NCBI GenBank assembly: GCA_937901435.1 | Contig: CALGTJ010000708.1 | Coordinates: 1 to 10,820, forward strand | Origin: an uncultured Rhodobacter sp. | Lineage (GTDB): Bacteria; Pseudomonadota; Alphaproteobacteria; Rhodobacterales; Rhodobacteraceae | DNA: 10,820 nucleotides | Direction of reading: 5' to 3' | Shown: piece after piece, positions 1 through 7,743 of the stretch | Layout of the letters: the number at the start of each line of letters is the position of its first letter | How positions within the stretch are numbered: position 1 is the first letter of the stretch | The notes under the pieces: model-generated | Told to the model about the DNA's origin: nothing | Database searches by the model: none | What the model saw: only the letters and a program-made list of their open reading frames with translations | Program-made: the position numbers and the translations under genes

Positions 1-36
1 CGAAATACCGCCCCTTCGACTATTTTTCGTGAGGGT

Positions 37-1068
37 TTAGCCCCAGCAGCGCGCAGTGCCTTCGGCGACGTCGATGGACTCAACACCCATTGCAGGCGTG
101 TCAGTCACCAGCGAAACACCTGTGTCAAAGAAGTTCTTGCCGGGTGTGTTTTCTGGCTTGGTGCCGTCTTTTGCCCATGCTGCAATCGCCTCGACGCCCA
201 AAGAGGCCATCAATAGGGGGTACTGCTGCGACGTTGCGCCGATCACGCCTTCTGCGACGTTCTGGACGCCGGGGCAGCCACCGTCGACGGATACGATCAG
301 CACGTCACCTTCACGACCGATAGCTTTCAGCGCCTCGTAGGCACCGGCGGCTGCGGGCTCGTTGATGGTGTAGACCACGTTGATCATTGGATCTTTGGCC
401 AGCAGGTTCTCCATCGCGCGACGGCCACCTTCTTCGTTGCCTGCGGTCACGTCATTGCCGACGATGCGGGGATCGGTCTCGTCACCCCATTTGTTCGGGT
501 CGCCCAGATCAATGCCAAAGCCCTGAAGGAAGCCCTGATCGCGCAGAACACCAACGGATGGCTGGCTGATGGCCAGATCAAGCATGGCGATCTTGGCATC
601 TGCCGCAGCGTCACCAAGGGTGGCAGCCGCCCAAGAGCCGATCAGTTCACCCGCCAGAAAGTTATCAGTGGCGAAAGTGGCGTCAGCCGCATCGATTGGT
701 TCCAGCGGTGTGTCCAGAGCGATAACCAGAATGCCAGCGTCGCGGGCTTGCTGAACGGATGTGGTGATGGACGAGGTGTCAGACGCGGTCAGCAGGATGC
801 CTTTTGCGCCGTCAGCGATGCAGGTCTCGATGGCCTGAACCTGTGTCTCGTGGTCGCCGTCAACTTTACCGGCGTAGGTTTTCAGCGTGATGCCCATCTC
901 TTCGGCTTTGGCTGTCGCGCCTTCTTTCATCTTGACGAAGAAAGGGTTGGTATCGGTTTTGGTGATGAGGCAAGCGGTGATGCTGTGGCTGCCTGCATTC
1001 GCAGCGCCGACCATAGCCATCAGGCTAAGGGCTGTTGCGCCGACAAGTCCGGTTTTGATCGATTTCAT
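37..1068 (-). CDS. frcB: Fructose-type sugar ABC transporter, periplasmic binding protein
   Basis: This is the substrate-binding protein of a CUT2-type sugar ABC importer (periplasmic binding protein family 4), 343 aa. The mature N-terminus carries [19 protein letters not shown], and the C-terminal half carries [15 protein letters not shown] and ends in CWG. The whole chain matches my memory of Sinorhizobium FrcB, which binds fructose and also ribose and mannose. A Sec signal peptide is clear: KSIK, a hydrophobic core, then AANA with cleavage after about residue 25. The ATG at 1068 is preceded by GGAGGA (1076-1081) at 7 nt. The frame stays open upstream to 1140, but that would put 24 unrelated residues before the signal peptide. 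The permease and ATPase genes of the operon would lie left of position 37. Regulation is probably by the divergent ROK protein. The exact sugar is inferred from the family. Confidence 0.93.
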   Translation of the reverse strand: MKSIKTGLVGATALSLMAMVGAANAGSHSITACLITKTDTNPFFVKMKEGATAKAEEMGITLKTYAGKVDGDHETQVQAIETCIADGAKGILLTASDTSSITTSVQQARDAGILVIALDTPLEPIDAADATFATDNFLAGELIGSWAAATLGDAAADAKIAMLDLAISQPSVGVLRDQGFLQGFGIDLGDPNKWGDETDPRIVGNDVTAGNEEGGRRAMENLLAKDPMINVVYTINEPAAAGAYEALKAIGREGDVLIVSVDGGCPGVQNVAEGVIGATSQQYPLLMASLGVEAIAAWAKDGTKPENTPGKNFFDTGVSLVTDTPAMGVESIDVAEGTARCWG

Positions 1069-1183
1069 GTGGTAGTCCTCCCAGTAAATACTCCGGACCA
1101 AATGTCCGTCCGATACGAATCGTGTTGAGAGTGTTCTCAATTCTGACCCGTTAGGCCAACCAAAAACATAGTTTGGCGCAGGG

Positions 1184-1220
1184 TGTCAATAAATAAATCC
1201 ACATGATTTATTTATTGACA
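1184..1220. promoter_or_regulatory. Perfect 16-bp inverted repeat, probable ROK operator over divergent -35 boxes
   Basis: The arms TGTCAATAAATAAATC (1184-1199) and GATTTATTTATTGACA (1205-1220) are exact reverse complements around the spacer CACAT. The outer six bases of each arm are TTGACA reading outward: 1215-1220 on plus toward the ROK gene, and 1189-1184 on minus toward frcB. Both match the sigma-70 -35 consensus. Neither has a strong -10 at 16-18 nt; on plus, CATTCT at 1238-1243 is a weak 17-nt match. ROK regulators such as NagC and Mlc use AT-rich inverted repeats, so I infer that the neighbouring ROK protein binds here and controls both genes. The core is far richer in A+T than its surroundings. 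Confidence 0.8.
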
Positions 1221-1269
1221 GGCCAATCAAGCACAGACATTCTTACCCCCTGAACGCAGGAGGAATCGC

Positions 1270-2478
1270 GTGGAAGAAGTGGTAAGCCACGATCTTGCGC
1301 ATGTGGTCGAAGTCGGGCAGATGCGAGGCTCTAACCAGTCGGGCATGCGCGCGCACAACGAACGGCTTGTGTTGTCACTGTTGCGCCGACGTGGCCCCTT
1401 GGCCAAGGCGGATATTGCGCGGATATCCGGGCTGTCGGCGCAAACCGTGTCGGTAATCATGCGCGCGCTGGAGGCGGACGGACTGTTGTTCAAGGGCGAT
1501 CCGGTGCGCGGCAAGGTGGGGCAACCGTCGGTACCGATGCAGCTTGCGCCAGAGGGGGCCTATTTCTTTGGTCTCAAGGTCGGGCGGCGCTCTGTCGATC
1601 TGGTGCTGACAGATTTTCTGGGTCGTGTTCTACATCGGCGGATGCAAGTGCACTCGCACCCAATGCCCGATGTCACCGTGCGGTTTGCCCACGAAAAGAT
1701 TGCCGAATTGCTGGCGCAATTGACCCCGGATCAGGTCAAGCGTGTTGCGGGCCTTGGCATCGCCATGCCGTTTTTCCTGTGGAACTGGGCGCAGACGCTG
1801 GGCGTGCCAGAGGAAAACATGGCCTCGTGGCGAGTTGCCGACATACGGGCAGAGATAGCAGCGCTGTTTGACTTTCCGGTGTTCCTGCAAAACGACGCCT
1901 CTGCCGCTTGTGGGGCCGAGGTGGTTTTTGGCCCCGCAGATGCGCCGCGCGATTTTCTGTATTTCTATGTCGGATATTTCATCGGTGGCGGTATCGTTCT
2001 GAACGGGGCGCTCTATTCCGGTGGCGGGAATGCGGCGGCGCTTGGTCCCTTGCCGGTGCCCACCGAAAACGGGGTAGAGCAATTGATCAATGTGGCCAGT
2101 CTGTCTGTGCTTGAGGATCGGCTAAAGGCGGTTGGTGCAGAGACGTCCAGCCTGTGGGAAAGCGTCGATGACTGGCAGGCAGATGCGCAGGTTCTGGCGG
2201 ATTGGATTGATCGTGCGGCAGAGGGGTTGGCCTATGCGATTGTTTCTGCCACTTCCCTGATTGATTTCAAAGCGGTGATGATCGACGGCTGGTTGCCTAA
2301 ATCAGTGCGCGCCGATCTGGTTGCGGCGGTCAGAGCCAAACTGGACCAGCGCAATATGACCGGGCTTAGCCGACCTGACATTCTAGAGGGGTCTGTGGGG
2401 GCAGACGCACGCGCGCTTGGCGCGGCCAGCCTGCCCCTGTCAGAGCGGTTCCTGCTAGAGCCGAACGCCTTTGCGTAA
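1270..2478 (+). CDS. ROK family transcriptional regulator, probable fructose-operon repressor
   Basis: This is a 402-aa regulator with an N-terminal winged helix-turn-helix (about residues 28-90; helix-turn-helix LAKADIARISGLSAQTVSVI at 45-64) and a C-terminal ROK domain (about 98-390). ROK hallmarks that remain are QNDASAACGAE (207-217) and FIGGGIVLNGALYSGGG (237-253). The phosphate-binding DxGxT motif is replaced by KVGRRS (103-108), and the CxCGxxGC zinc cluster expected just after the GGG segment is absent. It should therefore be a regulator without kinase activity. The GTG start at 1270 is set by AGGAGG (1258-1263) at 6 nt. Its position divergent from frcB, with a palindrome between, points to sugar-responsive repression of the transporter and of itself. 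The effector is unknown; fructose or a phosphorylated sugar is a guess from context. Confidence 0.9.
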   Translation: MEEVVSHDLAHVVEVGQMRGSNQSGMRAHNERLVLSLLRRRGPLAKADIARISGLSAQTVSVIMRALEADGLLFKGDPVRGKVGQPSVPMQLAPEGAYFFGLKVGRRSVDLVLTDFLGRVLHRRMQVHSHPMPDVTVRFAHEKIAELLAQLTPDQVKRVAGLGIAMPFFLWNWAQTLGVPEENMASWRVADIRAEIAALFDFPVFLQNDASAACGAEVVFGPADAPRDFLYFYVGYFIGGGIVLNGALYSGGGNAAALGPLPVPTENGVEQLINVASLSVLEDRLKAVGAETSSLWESVDDWQADAQVLADWIDRAAEGLAYAIVSATSLIDFKAVMIDGWLPKSVRADLVAAVRAKLDQRNMTGLSRPDILEGSVGADARALGAASLPLSERFLLEPNAFA

Positions 2479-2483
2479 CCGGC

Positions 2484-3404
2484 CTAGTCAAGCCAAATCG
2501 GATTGGACCACGCCCGTTTTCCAGCGCGGTCAATGACCGTGATACGAATATAGGTCGAGGCGGCAAAGCGTTGCAACGGCATTGCGGCGGTGGTCATCGA
2601 CTCGCCGTGAATGGCCTTTGCAAGGTTTCCATTGGATTGCACGATCATCGACACCACGGCAGAGCTATCGACCTCTATGTGATCATCGGTTATTCGTATA
2701 TCGTGCAGTTCCGGCCCTTCGGACGAATAGAAATGCCCGTCTTTGAGCGCCCGAAGCAATAAATCGGGATCATTGGCATCTGCCTTGACCATGACCCAAC
2801 CGCCAAAGTGATCCGGTTCTGAAAAATGCGCGTCGTCGGTGGCGATCAGGTTCAGGCGACGGCCCTCGTCCAGCAGCATTTCGAGCATATGAAATCCATC
2901 CGCACGGTCACAGCCCATGGCGCAGCCGTGGTTGTAGGTCTCGACGCAATGGGCGGCCTCGATGCTGCGGGCATCGTCCAGCGTCAGGCCCGACCACTGT
3001 GGATGGGCCACAGCCACATAGGCCCCGGCGGCACGGGCGCGCGCGGCAATCTCTGGCCCGGTTTCCTGTGTGTCGTTCGGGATAAAGCCGGGTGCGTCGG
3101 GCGGTGTGAAATCGGCGGGCAGACCCACGGCCAGAATATGCCAGATGTCCCCGTTCCCTTGCGGCCCAGAGTGTAATTCAGCCCCGAGGATGGTCGTAAA
3201 GCTGTCATCGCGAAACGGGATCGTATCGGCGATGGGATAGTCGTATTGCCCCAGCAGATGATCCGTCAGCGAGATGAAATCATAGCCCTCGGCCTTGTAG
3301 CGACGGCAGACCTCGGCGGGGTCCAGCACGCCGTCGGACAGGGTGGAATGGGTATGCAGATTGCCGCGGTAAAACCGGCCCGGTGCGGTGAAAAAATCGG
3401 TCAA
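2484..3404 (-). CDS. PHP-domain metal-dependent hydrolase (CehA/McbA type)
   Basis: This is a PHP-superfamily metallohydrolase of about 306 aa, probably cytoplasmic because no signal peptide is seen. Metal-ligand motifs in order, numbered from the TTG start, are GNLHTHSTLSDG (His17, His19, Asp24), SLTDH (Asp48, His49), GAELH (Glu76), VAVAHPQW (His134) and IATDDAH (Asp190, His193). These give a complete PHP metal site of the kind used for phosphoesters or other hydrolysable bonds; the substrate cannot be read from the sequence. The first in-frame start, GTG at 3416, has no ribosome-binding site. TTG at 3404 is preceded by GGAGG at 5 nt and gives an N-terminus (TDFFTAPGRFYRGNLH) of the length I expect for the family, so I chose it. 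The gene converges on the ROK gene with only 5 nt between stops and may belong functionally with either neighbour or neither. Confidence 0.85.
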   Translation of the reverse strand: MTDFFTAPGRFYRGNLHTHSTLSDGVLDPAEVCRRYKAEGYDFISLTDHLLGQYDYPIADTIPFRDDSFTTILGAELHSGPQGNGDIWHILAVGLPADFTPPDAPGFIPNDTQETGPEIAARARAAGAYVAVAHPQWSGLTLDDARSIEAAHCVETYNHGCAMGCDRADGFHMLEMLLDEGRRLNLIATDDAHFSEPDHFGGWVMVKADANDPDLLLRALKDGHFYSSEGPELHDIRITDDHIEVDSSAVVSMIVQSNGNLAKAIHGESMTTAAMPLQRFAASTYIRITVIDRAGKRAWSNPIWLD

Positions 3405-3528
3405 TTGTGCCTCCACGAACGCGGTCTACAGACTCTGGTATCCGGTCTTATACGCCGTGATCTTTGGCAGTTTCGTGACAGGTTTTCCAGAGACAGAATG
3501 GTTTGGGGTGAAATTCTTTACCGTGGGT

Positions 3529-3553
3529 GGGCGGGCGCCGGGGACGCCCGCCC
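3529..3553 (-). terminator. GC-rich hairpin after the purine permease gene
   Basis: GGGCGGGCG (3529-3537) and CGCCCGCCC (3545-3553) form a perfect 9-bp stem with a 7-nt loop, starting 8 nt beyond the permease stop. No T-run follows on the minus strand, so it is not a textbook intrinsic terminator. It may act as an RNA-end stabiliser or a weak terminator closing the puuE-allE-allA-permease operon before the PHP gene, which is read in the same direction. Confidence 0.6.
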
Positions 3554-3561
3554 TTATGGGA

Positions 3562-4899
3562 TTACAGCTCTTCCGGCAGAGCCAGATTCAGTACAATCGC
3601 GATGATGGCAGAGGGCAGAATACCCGAGGTCAGCAGGATGCGCGCCGTATCACTGAGAAAGGCCATGGCGTCGGGCACCAGTTGCAGACCCAGACCCAGC
3701 GACAGCGAAATCGCAAAGATGATCATGTTGCGCCGGTTCCAGTTCACGTCGCTGAGCATGTTGATACCCGCCGCGGCGACCATGCCGAACATCACGATCA
3801 CACCGCCACCCAGCACCGGGAAGGGCATAGTGTTGACGATGGCCCCGACCTTGGGGATCAGACCGCAGACGATCAGGAAAATTCCGCCAACGGTCACCAC
3901 ATGGCGGCTCATGACGCCGGTCATGGCGATCAGGCCGACATTCTGGCTGAATGAAGTGTTGGGCAGGCTGCCGAACAGACCCGCAATCGCTGTGCCCAGA
4001 CCATCAGCGAAGGTTGCGCCCTGAATCTCTGTATCGGTGGCCTCGCGCCCGGCACCGCCTTTGGTGATGCCGGATGTGTCGCCCACGGTTTCGATCGCAG
4101 AGATAAAGGCCATCAGGCACATACCGATGATGATGGCCCAGTTGATCGACCAGCCAAAGCTCATGAATTCGGGCAAAGCGGCCCAGCTTGCGTTCCCGAC
4201 GCTGCCAAAGTTGACCATGCCAAGCGCGAAGGACAGGATATACCCCGCCAGCAGGCCCAGCAGGATCGCAGCCGAGGTCAGGAACCCTTTGGCAAAGAAT
4301 TTTATGCCGAGGGTGACGATGATCACGGTAAAGGCGACTGCCCAGTTGCGCAGGCCGCCCCATTCGGGTTTGGATCGGTTGAAATCGCCCGCTCCGCCAG
4401 CGGCATATTCCACGCCCACCTTGATCAGCGCGAGGCCGATCATCAGGACCACAAGGCCTGTCACCAAAGGGGGCAGGGCAAAACGGATGCGCTTGATGAA
4501 CAGACCGATGCAAAAGTGAAAGACGCCGCCAATGACAACACCGGTCATCAGACCGCCGAGGCCTGCGACACCCGCCCCCGCGACGGCGGGGATCATGATC
4601 GGCAGAAAGGCAAAGCTGGTGCCTTGCACAATCGGTAGTTTCGCCCCGATGGGGCCGATGCCGATGGTCTGGATCAGCGTGGCAATCCCGGCAAACAGCA
4701 TCGCCATCTGGATCAGGTAAACCCGCTCTGGCGCAGAAAAGGCGATGCCAGCGGCCCCGGCAATGATGATCGCAGGCGTGACGTTACTGGCAAACATCGC
4801 CAGAACGTGCTGAATCCCCAGCGGTATCGCCTTGGCAAGAGGCGGCGTGTAATTCGGATCGCGAAGCTGTTCTGCGGTCCCCAATGTTGTATCAACCAT
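3562..4899 (-). CDS. NCS2 family purine (urate/xanthine) permease
   Basis: This is a 445-aa polytopic inner-membrane protein of the nucleobase-cation symporter-2 (UraA/XanQ) family, with long hydrophobic segments throughout consistent with the 14-span family fold. Family marks are GIQHVLAMFASNVTPAIII with His31 in the first span, SAIETVGDTSG (Glu270, Asp274), FADGLGT (Asp299) and the signature SFSQNVGLIAMTGVMSR (Gln319, Asn320). These correspond to substrate-site residues studied in XanQ. It probably imports urate, xanthine or a related purine by proton symport. The substrate is inferred from the position downstream of allA in a urate-degradation operon; uracil remains possible from family alone. 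The ATG at 4899 lies 52 nt after the allA stop. The nearest Shine-Dalgarno-like sequences are an AAGGGA about 10 nt upstream and a closer AGGG. Confidence 0.9.
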   Translation of the reverse strand: MVDTTLGTAEQLRDPNYTPPLAKAIPLGIQHVLAMFASNVTPAIIIAGAAGIAFSAPERVYLIQMAMLFAGIATLIQTIGIGPIGAKLPIVQGTSFAFLPIMIPAVAGAGVAGLGGLMTGVVIGGVFHFCIGLFIKRIRFALPPLVTGLVVLMIGLALIKVGVEYAAGGAGDFNRSKPEWGGLRNWAVAFTVIIVTLGIKFFAKGFLTSAAILLGLLAGYILSFALGMVNFGSVGNASWAALPEFMSFGWSINWAIIIGMCLMAFISAIETVGDTSGITKGGAGREATDTEIQGATFADGLGTAIAGLFGSLPNTSFSQNVGLIAMTGVMSRHVVTVGGIFLIVCGLIPKVGAIVNTMPFPVLGGGVIVMFGMVAAAGINMLSDVNWNRRNMIIFAISLSLGLGLQLVPDAMAFLSDTARILLTSGILPSAIIAIVLNLALPEEL

Positions 4900-4951
4900 G
4901 TCCCTGATGTCCCTTTTAGATAGTTTTAGCCGTCTTTTTTGCGCGGCTTGC

Positions 4952-5437
4952 CTAGTTCCTTAGCAGAAAAGGAAGGTCATACCAGAACTCTTCGAGGTTT
5001 GCGCTGGTGCCGATCCTGTCCACGACGGCAAACAACCCGCTGCCGCCCAAAGGTGTCAGCACCCCATGCCAAGTATTCGCGAAATAATTGACGCCCTGGC
5101 CGGGTTTGGTCATGAAGGCCAGAGGTGTGCCGGGGGCGCCGTTTTCATCCGGGGCCACGACCACCAGAAAGCCATCCATGCTCATCGGCAAAAAGGCCTG
5201 ACTGCCCACTGGATGCCGCTCAACCATATCCAACGTCAGGGGCAGGGCGCGCAGTTCGGCCTGAAACAGGCTGATCCCGGCGCGGCCATCCGGGCCAAAC
5301 TCCATCCGCGCGCGGTCGTGAAAGCGCCCGCACAGACCTTGGTTGATGATTTTGTCAGGCGTCCCGCTTACCTCTATGACATCGCCATAAGGGGCAAAGG
5401 CGTTGGCGGTTATTGGCTGGATAATGATCTCTTTCAT
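4952..5437 (-). CDS. allA: Ureidoglycolate lyase
   Basis: This is a cytoplasmic enzyme of 161 aa that splits (S)-ureidoglycolate into glyoxylate and urea, the last step of the pathway. It matches the AllA family along its whole length: IQPITANAFAPYGDVIE at the start, NQGLCGRFHDRARMEF, then VERHPVGSQAFLPMSMDGFLVV, the core GQGVNYFANTWHGVLTPL, and FAVVDRIG before the end. The ATG at 5437 overlaps the allE stop as ATGA, with GGAG 8 nt upstream inside allE, so translation is probably coupled. The frame stays open upstream to about 5575, but that extension is out-of-frame allE sequence and lacks family similarity. Glyoxylate would feed central carbon metabolism, and urea would be a nitrogen source if urease is present elsewhere. 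Confidence 0.95.
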   Translation of the reverse strand: MKEIIIQPITANAFAPYGDVIEVSGTPDKIINQGLCGRFHDRARMEFGPDGRAGISLFQAELRALPLTLDMVERHPVGSQAFLPMSMDGFLVVVAPDENGAPGTPLAFMTKPGQGVNYFANTWHGVLTPLGGSGLFAVVDRIGTSANLEEFWYDLPFLLRN

Positions 5438-6252
5438 CGGCCCAGCTCCAGCGAGGGGTGGCGGTTCACGTCCTTGTACAGCAGGTATTTGAACGGCTCG
5501 TCCCCGGTCGCAACACAGGCCTGCGGGCAAAAGGCGCGCAGCCACATGAAATCGCCGGGTCCGACCTCGACCCAATCCTTGTTCAGCAAATACCGCGCAG
5601 TGCCCTGCAGCACATAGAGCCCGTGTTCCATCACATGCGTTTCGGCAAAGGGGATAAGCCCGCCGGGCTGGAAGGTCACGATATTGACGTGGAAATCATA
5701 CGAAATTTCCAGCGGGTCCAGAAATCGCTGTGTGCCCCATTTATCTGTATCGGGCATCAGGGCCAGAGGCACGTCGGATTCGTGGATGATCAAAGGTTCT
5801 GGTGGGCGAAGGCCGTCGACGGCCTGATACCGTTTGCGGATCCAGTGGAATTGGCAGATGTCATCGCTGGCATTCCAAAACGTCCACGGCGCGCCTGCTG
5901 GCAGATAGGCAAAAGACCCCTCTCGCAGGGGATACGACTCTGCGCCCACGTTCAATTGGGCGGTGCCCTTGACCACAAAGATCACGCCCTGCGCGCCCTG
6001 ATCCGGTTCGGGCGTGTTGCTGCCCCCGCCGGGGGCCAGTTCGACCGCGTATTGGGCAAAGGTTTCGGCAAAACCGGTCAGCGGGCGGGCAAGAATCCAC
6101 GCGCGTGTCCCAAGCCATCCGGGCAAAAAGCTGGTGACGATATCCGTATGCGTCACGGCGGGCAGGACCGCGTAAGCCTCTGTAAAGATGGCGATGCCTT
6201 CGGGACTTTCGTTCTGGCTGGGCAGCCCCCCTTTGGGGAACGCGAAACTCAT
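5434..6252 (-). CDS. allE: (S)-ureidoglycine aminohydrolase (bicupin)
   Basis: This 272-aa double-cupin enzyme releases ammonia from (S)-ureidoglycine to give (S)-ureidoglycolate, a Mn-dependent reaction in the family. The N-terminal cupin (about residues 60-140) contains VIFVVKGTAQLNV and FAYLPAGAPWTFWN. The C-terminal cupin (about 185-265) contains PFAETHVMEHGLYVLQG, in which Glu204, His206 and His210, together with Gln244 in FCPQACVATG, match the metal ligands known in the plant and E. coli enzymes. KDVNR near the end is also typical. The start ATG overlaps the puuE stop as ATGA, and its own stop overlaps allA the same way. The family is sometimes annotated as allantoicase by older transfer, but the ligand set argues for the aminohydrolase. 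Its substrate requires an allantoate amidohydrolase, which is not in this window. Confidence 0.95.
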   Translation of the reverse strand: MSFAFPKGGLPSQNESPEGIAIFTEAYAVLPAVTHTDIVTSFLPGWLGTRAWILARPLTGFAETFAQYAVELAPGGGSNTPEPDQGAQGVIFVVKGTAQLNVGAESYPLREGSFAYLPAGAPWTFWNASDDICQFHWIRKRYQAVDGLRPPEPLIIHESDVPLALMPDTDKWGTQRFLDPLEISYDFHVNIVTFQPGGLIPFAETHVMEHGLYVLQGTARYLLNKDWVEVGPGDFMWLRAFCPQACVATGDEPFKYLLYKDVNRHPSLELGR

Positions 6253-7667
6253 GGCAACAGATCCTTGAGGCGCAACAGCGCGATACGTTCGACCTGACGG
6301 CAGGCCTCTGTGAACTCCGCGTCGCGGTCATTGTTCAGGCGCTGTTCAAAGGCGGCCATGATGCCTGCCTTGTCATAATCGCGCACGGCGATGATGAAGG
6401 GAAAGCCGTGCTTGGCCACATAGGCCGCGTTCAGTCCGGTAAAGGTGGCGCGCTCTGCATCGGTCAGCGCATCCAGCCCGGCGCTGGATTGTTCTGATGT
6501 GCTTTCAGCGGTCAGTTGCTTGGCCGCGGCGAGTTTTCCGGCCAGATCCGGGTGGGCCTTGAGCACGCCAAGGCGTTCCTCTGGCGTGGCGCTGCGAAAC
6601 ACACGGGCCAGCGCGTTGTGCAACCCTATGGCGCGGTCATGGGCGGGGCCAAGTTCCAGATCAAAGGCGCGCTCTGCAATCCACGCAGAATGTTCAAAGA
6701 TGCCGCCATAGGTGGCAACGAACACAGGCTGCGCCATTTCCGAGGGACGCGCGTAGTGTTGGGGCGGATGCACAGCGGCCCAGTGTTTGGCAATGTCGAT
6801 CCGACGCGCGAACCAGACCTTGTTCTTCTTTTGCGCGTATTTCAGGAAATTTTCCAACGCCCGAACCCGACCGGGCCGCCCCACAAGGCGGCAATGCAGA
6901 CCGATCGACATCATCTTGGGCGCACCGTCCTTGCCCTCTTCATAGAGCGCATCAAAAGTGTCGCGCAGATAGGCCTCGAACTGATCGCCAGAGTTGAACC
7001 CCTGCGGCGTGGCAAAGCGCATGTCGTTGCAATCCAGCGTATAGGGCACGATCAACTGATCCCGCCCGGCAAGGCGCGACCAATACGGCAGGTCGTCATC
7101 ATAGGTGTCCGCGATATAGTCGAACCCGCCTTCCTCGGACGCCAGTTTCACCGTGTTGATAGAGGTGCGCCCGGTGTACCAGCCGGTTGGGCGCGCGCCT
7201 GTGACCTCTGTGTGCAGGCGGATCGCCTCTGCCATATCGGCACGCTCGTCAGCTTCGGAATAATCCTTGTAGTCGATCCACTTCAGCCCGTGACTGGCGA
7301 TTTCCCAATCGGCGTCCTGCATGGCGGCGACCTGTTCAGGAGACCGGGCAAGCGCGCTGGCAACACCATAGACGGTCACCGGGATTTTGTGTTTGGTGAA
7401 CAGGCGATGCAGTCGCCAGAACCCCGCCCGCGCCCCGTATTCATAGATCGATTCCATGTTCCAGTGGCGCTGGCCCGGCCAAGCGGCGGCCCCGACGATT
7501 TCGGACAAAAACGCCTCTGACGCGGCATCCCCATGCAGCACGTTGTTTTCGCCGCCCTCTTCGTAGTTGACCACGAACTGCACGGCGATGCGTGCGCCGT
7601 CGGGCCATTGCGCATCGGGGGGCGTCGGCCCATAGCCGATCATGTCGCGGGGATAGCGGTTGGTCAT
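6249..7667 (-). CDS. puuE: Allantoinase PuuE fused to OHCU decarboxylase (UraD)
   Basis: This two-domain cytoplasmic enzyme of 472 aa covers two adjacent steps. The N-terminal part (about residues 1-300) is a PuuE-type allantoinase of the polysaccharide-deacetylase fold: RYPRDMIGYG, FVVNYEEGGENNVLHGD, WNMESIYEYGARAGFWR and IASHGLKWIDY. The C-terminal part (about 315-472) is 2-oxo-4-hydroxy-4-carboxy-5-ureidoimidazoline decarboxylase: GGIFEHSAWIAE, LKAHPDLAGKLA with its catalytic-type His, LTAESTSEQ, and LNAAYVAKHGFPFIIAVR. UraD makes (S)-allantoin and PuuE opens it to allantoate, so the fusion joins successive reactions. Such fusions are known in proteobacteria. I chose the ATG at 7667, which has GGAG 6 nt upstream and begins with MTNRYPRDM as in family members; the earlier in-frame ATG at 7718 lacks a clear ribosome-binding site. 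It is the first gene of the operon. Confidence 0.94.
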   Translation of the reverse strand: MTNRYPRDMIGYGPTPPDAQWPDGARIAVQFVVNYEEGGENNVLHGDAASEAFLSEIVGAAAWPGQRHWNMESIYEYGARAGFWRLHRLFTKHKIPVTVYGVASALARSPEQVAAMQDADWEIASHGLKWIDYKDYSEADERADMAEAIRLHTEVTGARPTGWYTGRTSINTVKLASEEGGFDYIADTYDDDLPYWSRLAGRDQLIVPYTLDCNDMRFATPQGFNSGDQFEAYLRDTFDALYEEGKDGAPKMMSIGLHCRLVGRPGRVRALENFLKYAQKKNKVWFARRIDIAKHWAAVHPPQHYARPSEMAQPVFVATYGGIFEHSAWIAERAFDLELGPAHDRAIGLHNALARVFRSATPEERLGVLKAHPDLAGKLAAAKQLTAESTSEQSSAGLDALTDAERATFTGLNAAYVAKHGFPFIIAVRDYDKAGIMAAFEQRLNNDRDAEFTEACRQVERIALLRLKDLLP

Positions 7668-7728
7668 CATATGCTCCGGGCTGGCAATGGGCTTGGCAAT
7701 CGCGCCATCATAGATCATCGTGGCGGTT

Positions 7729-7743
7729 CCGGATCAAGTCCGG
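7729..7743. promoter_or_regulatory. Short palindrome in the puuE/uraH divergent gap
   Basis: CCGGA (7729-7733) and TCCGG (7739-7743) are perfect arms around TCAAG. On the minus strand the centre contains TTGATC (7737-7732), followed after 17 nt by TCTATG (7714-7709). This is a weak -35/-10 pair that would start transcription downstream of 7718 and so agree with the 7667 start of puuE. The only shared control region for the minus operon and uraH is this roughly 100-nt gap, so an operator here would be sensible, but the palindrome is short enough to be chance. Confidence 0.3.

Noticed and set aside
1..36. Imperfect repeat CGAAATA / TATTTTTCG after frcB as an intergenic hairpin controlling operon stoichiometry
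   Set aside because: Only about five pairs hold with a loop near 19 nt, and the region is cut by the window edge.
1069..1140. N-terminal extension of frcB to a start at 1140
   Set aside because: It would put 24 polar residues before a clear signal peptide, while the ATG at 1068 has a GGAGGA site at the right distance.
4928..4948. AGCCG / CGGCT with an 11-nt loop between allA and the permease as a terminator
   Set aside because: The stem is only 5 bp, no T-run follows on the minus strand, and the permease lies just downstream in the same operon.
5458..6297. Long plus-strand open frame (279 codons) opposite allE
   Set aside because: It is antisense to an unmistakable bicupin gene, its translation shows no domain, and long shadow frames are common in GC-rich DNA.
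6516..7520. Long plus-strand open frame (334 codons) opposite puuE
   Set aside because: Shadow of the PuuE-UraD gene; no motif, and composition rich in Arg, Gly and His typical of antisense translation.
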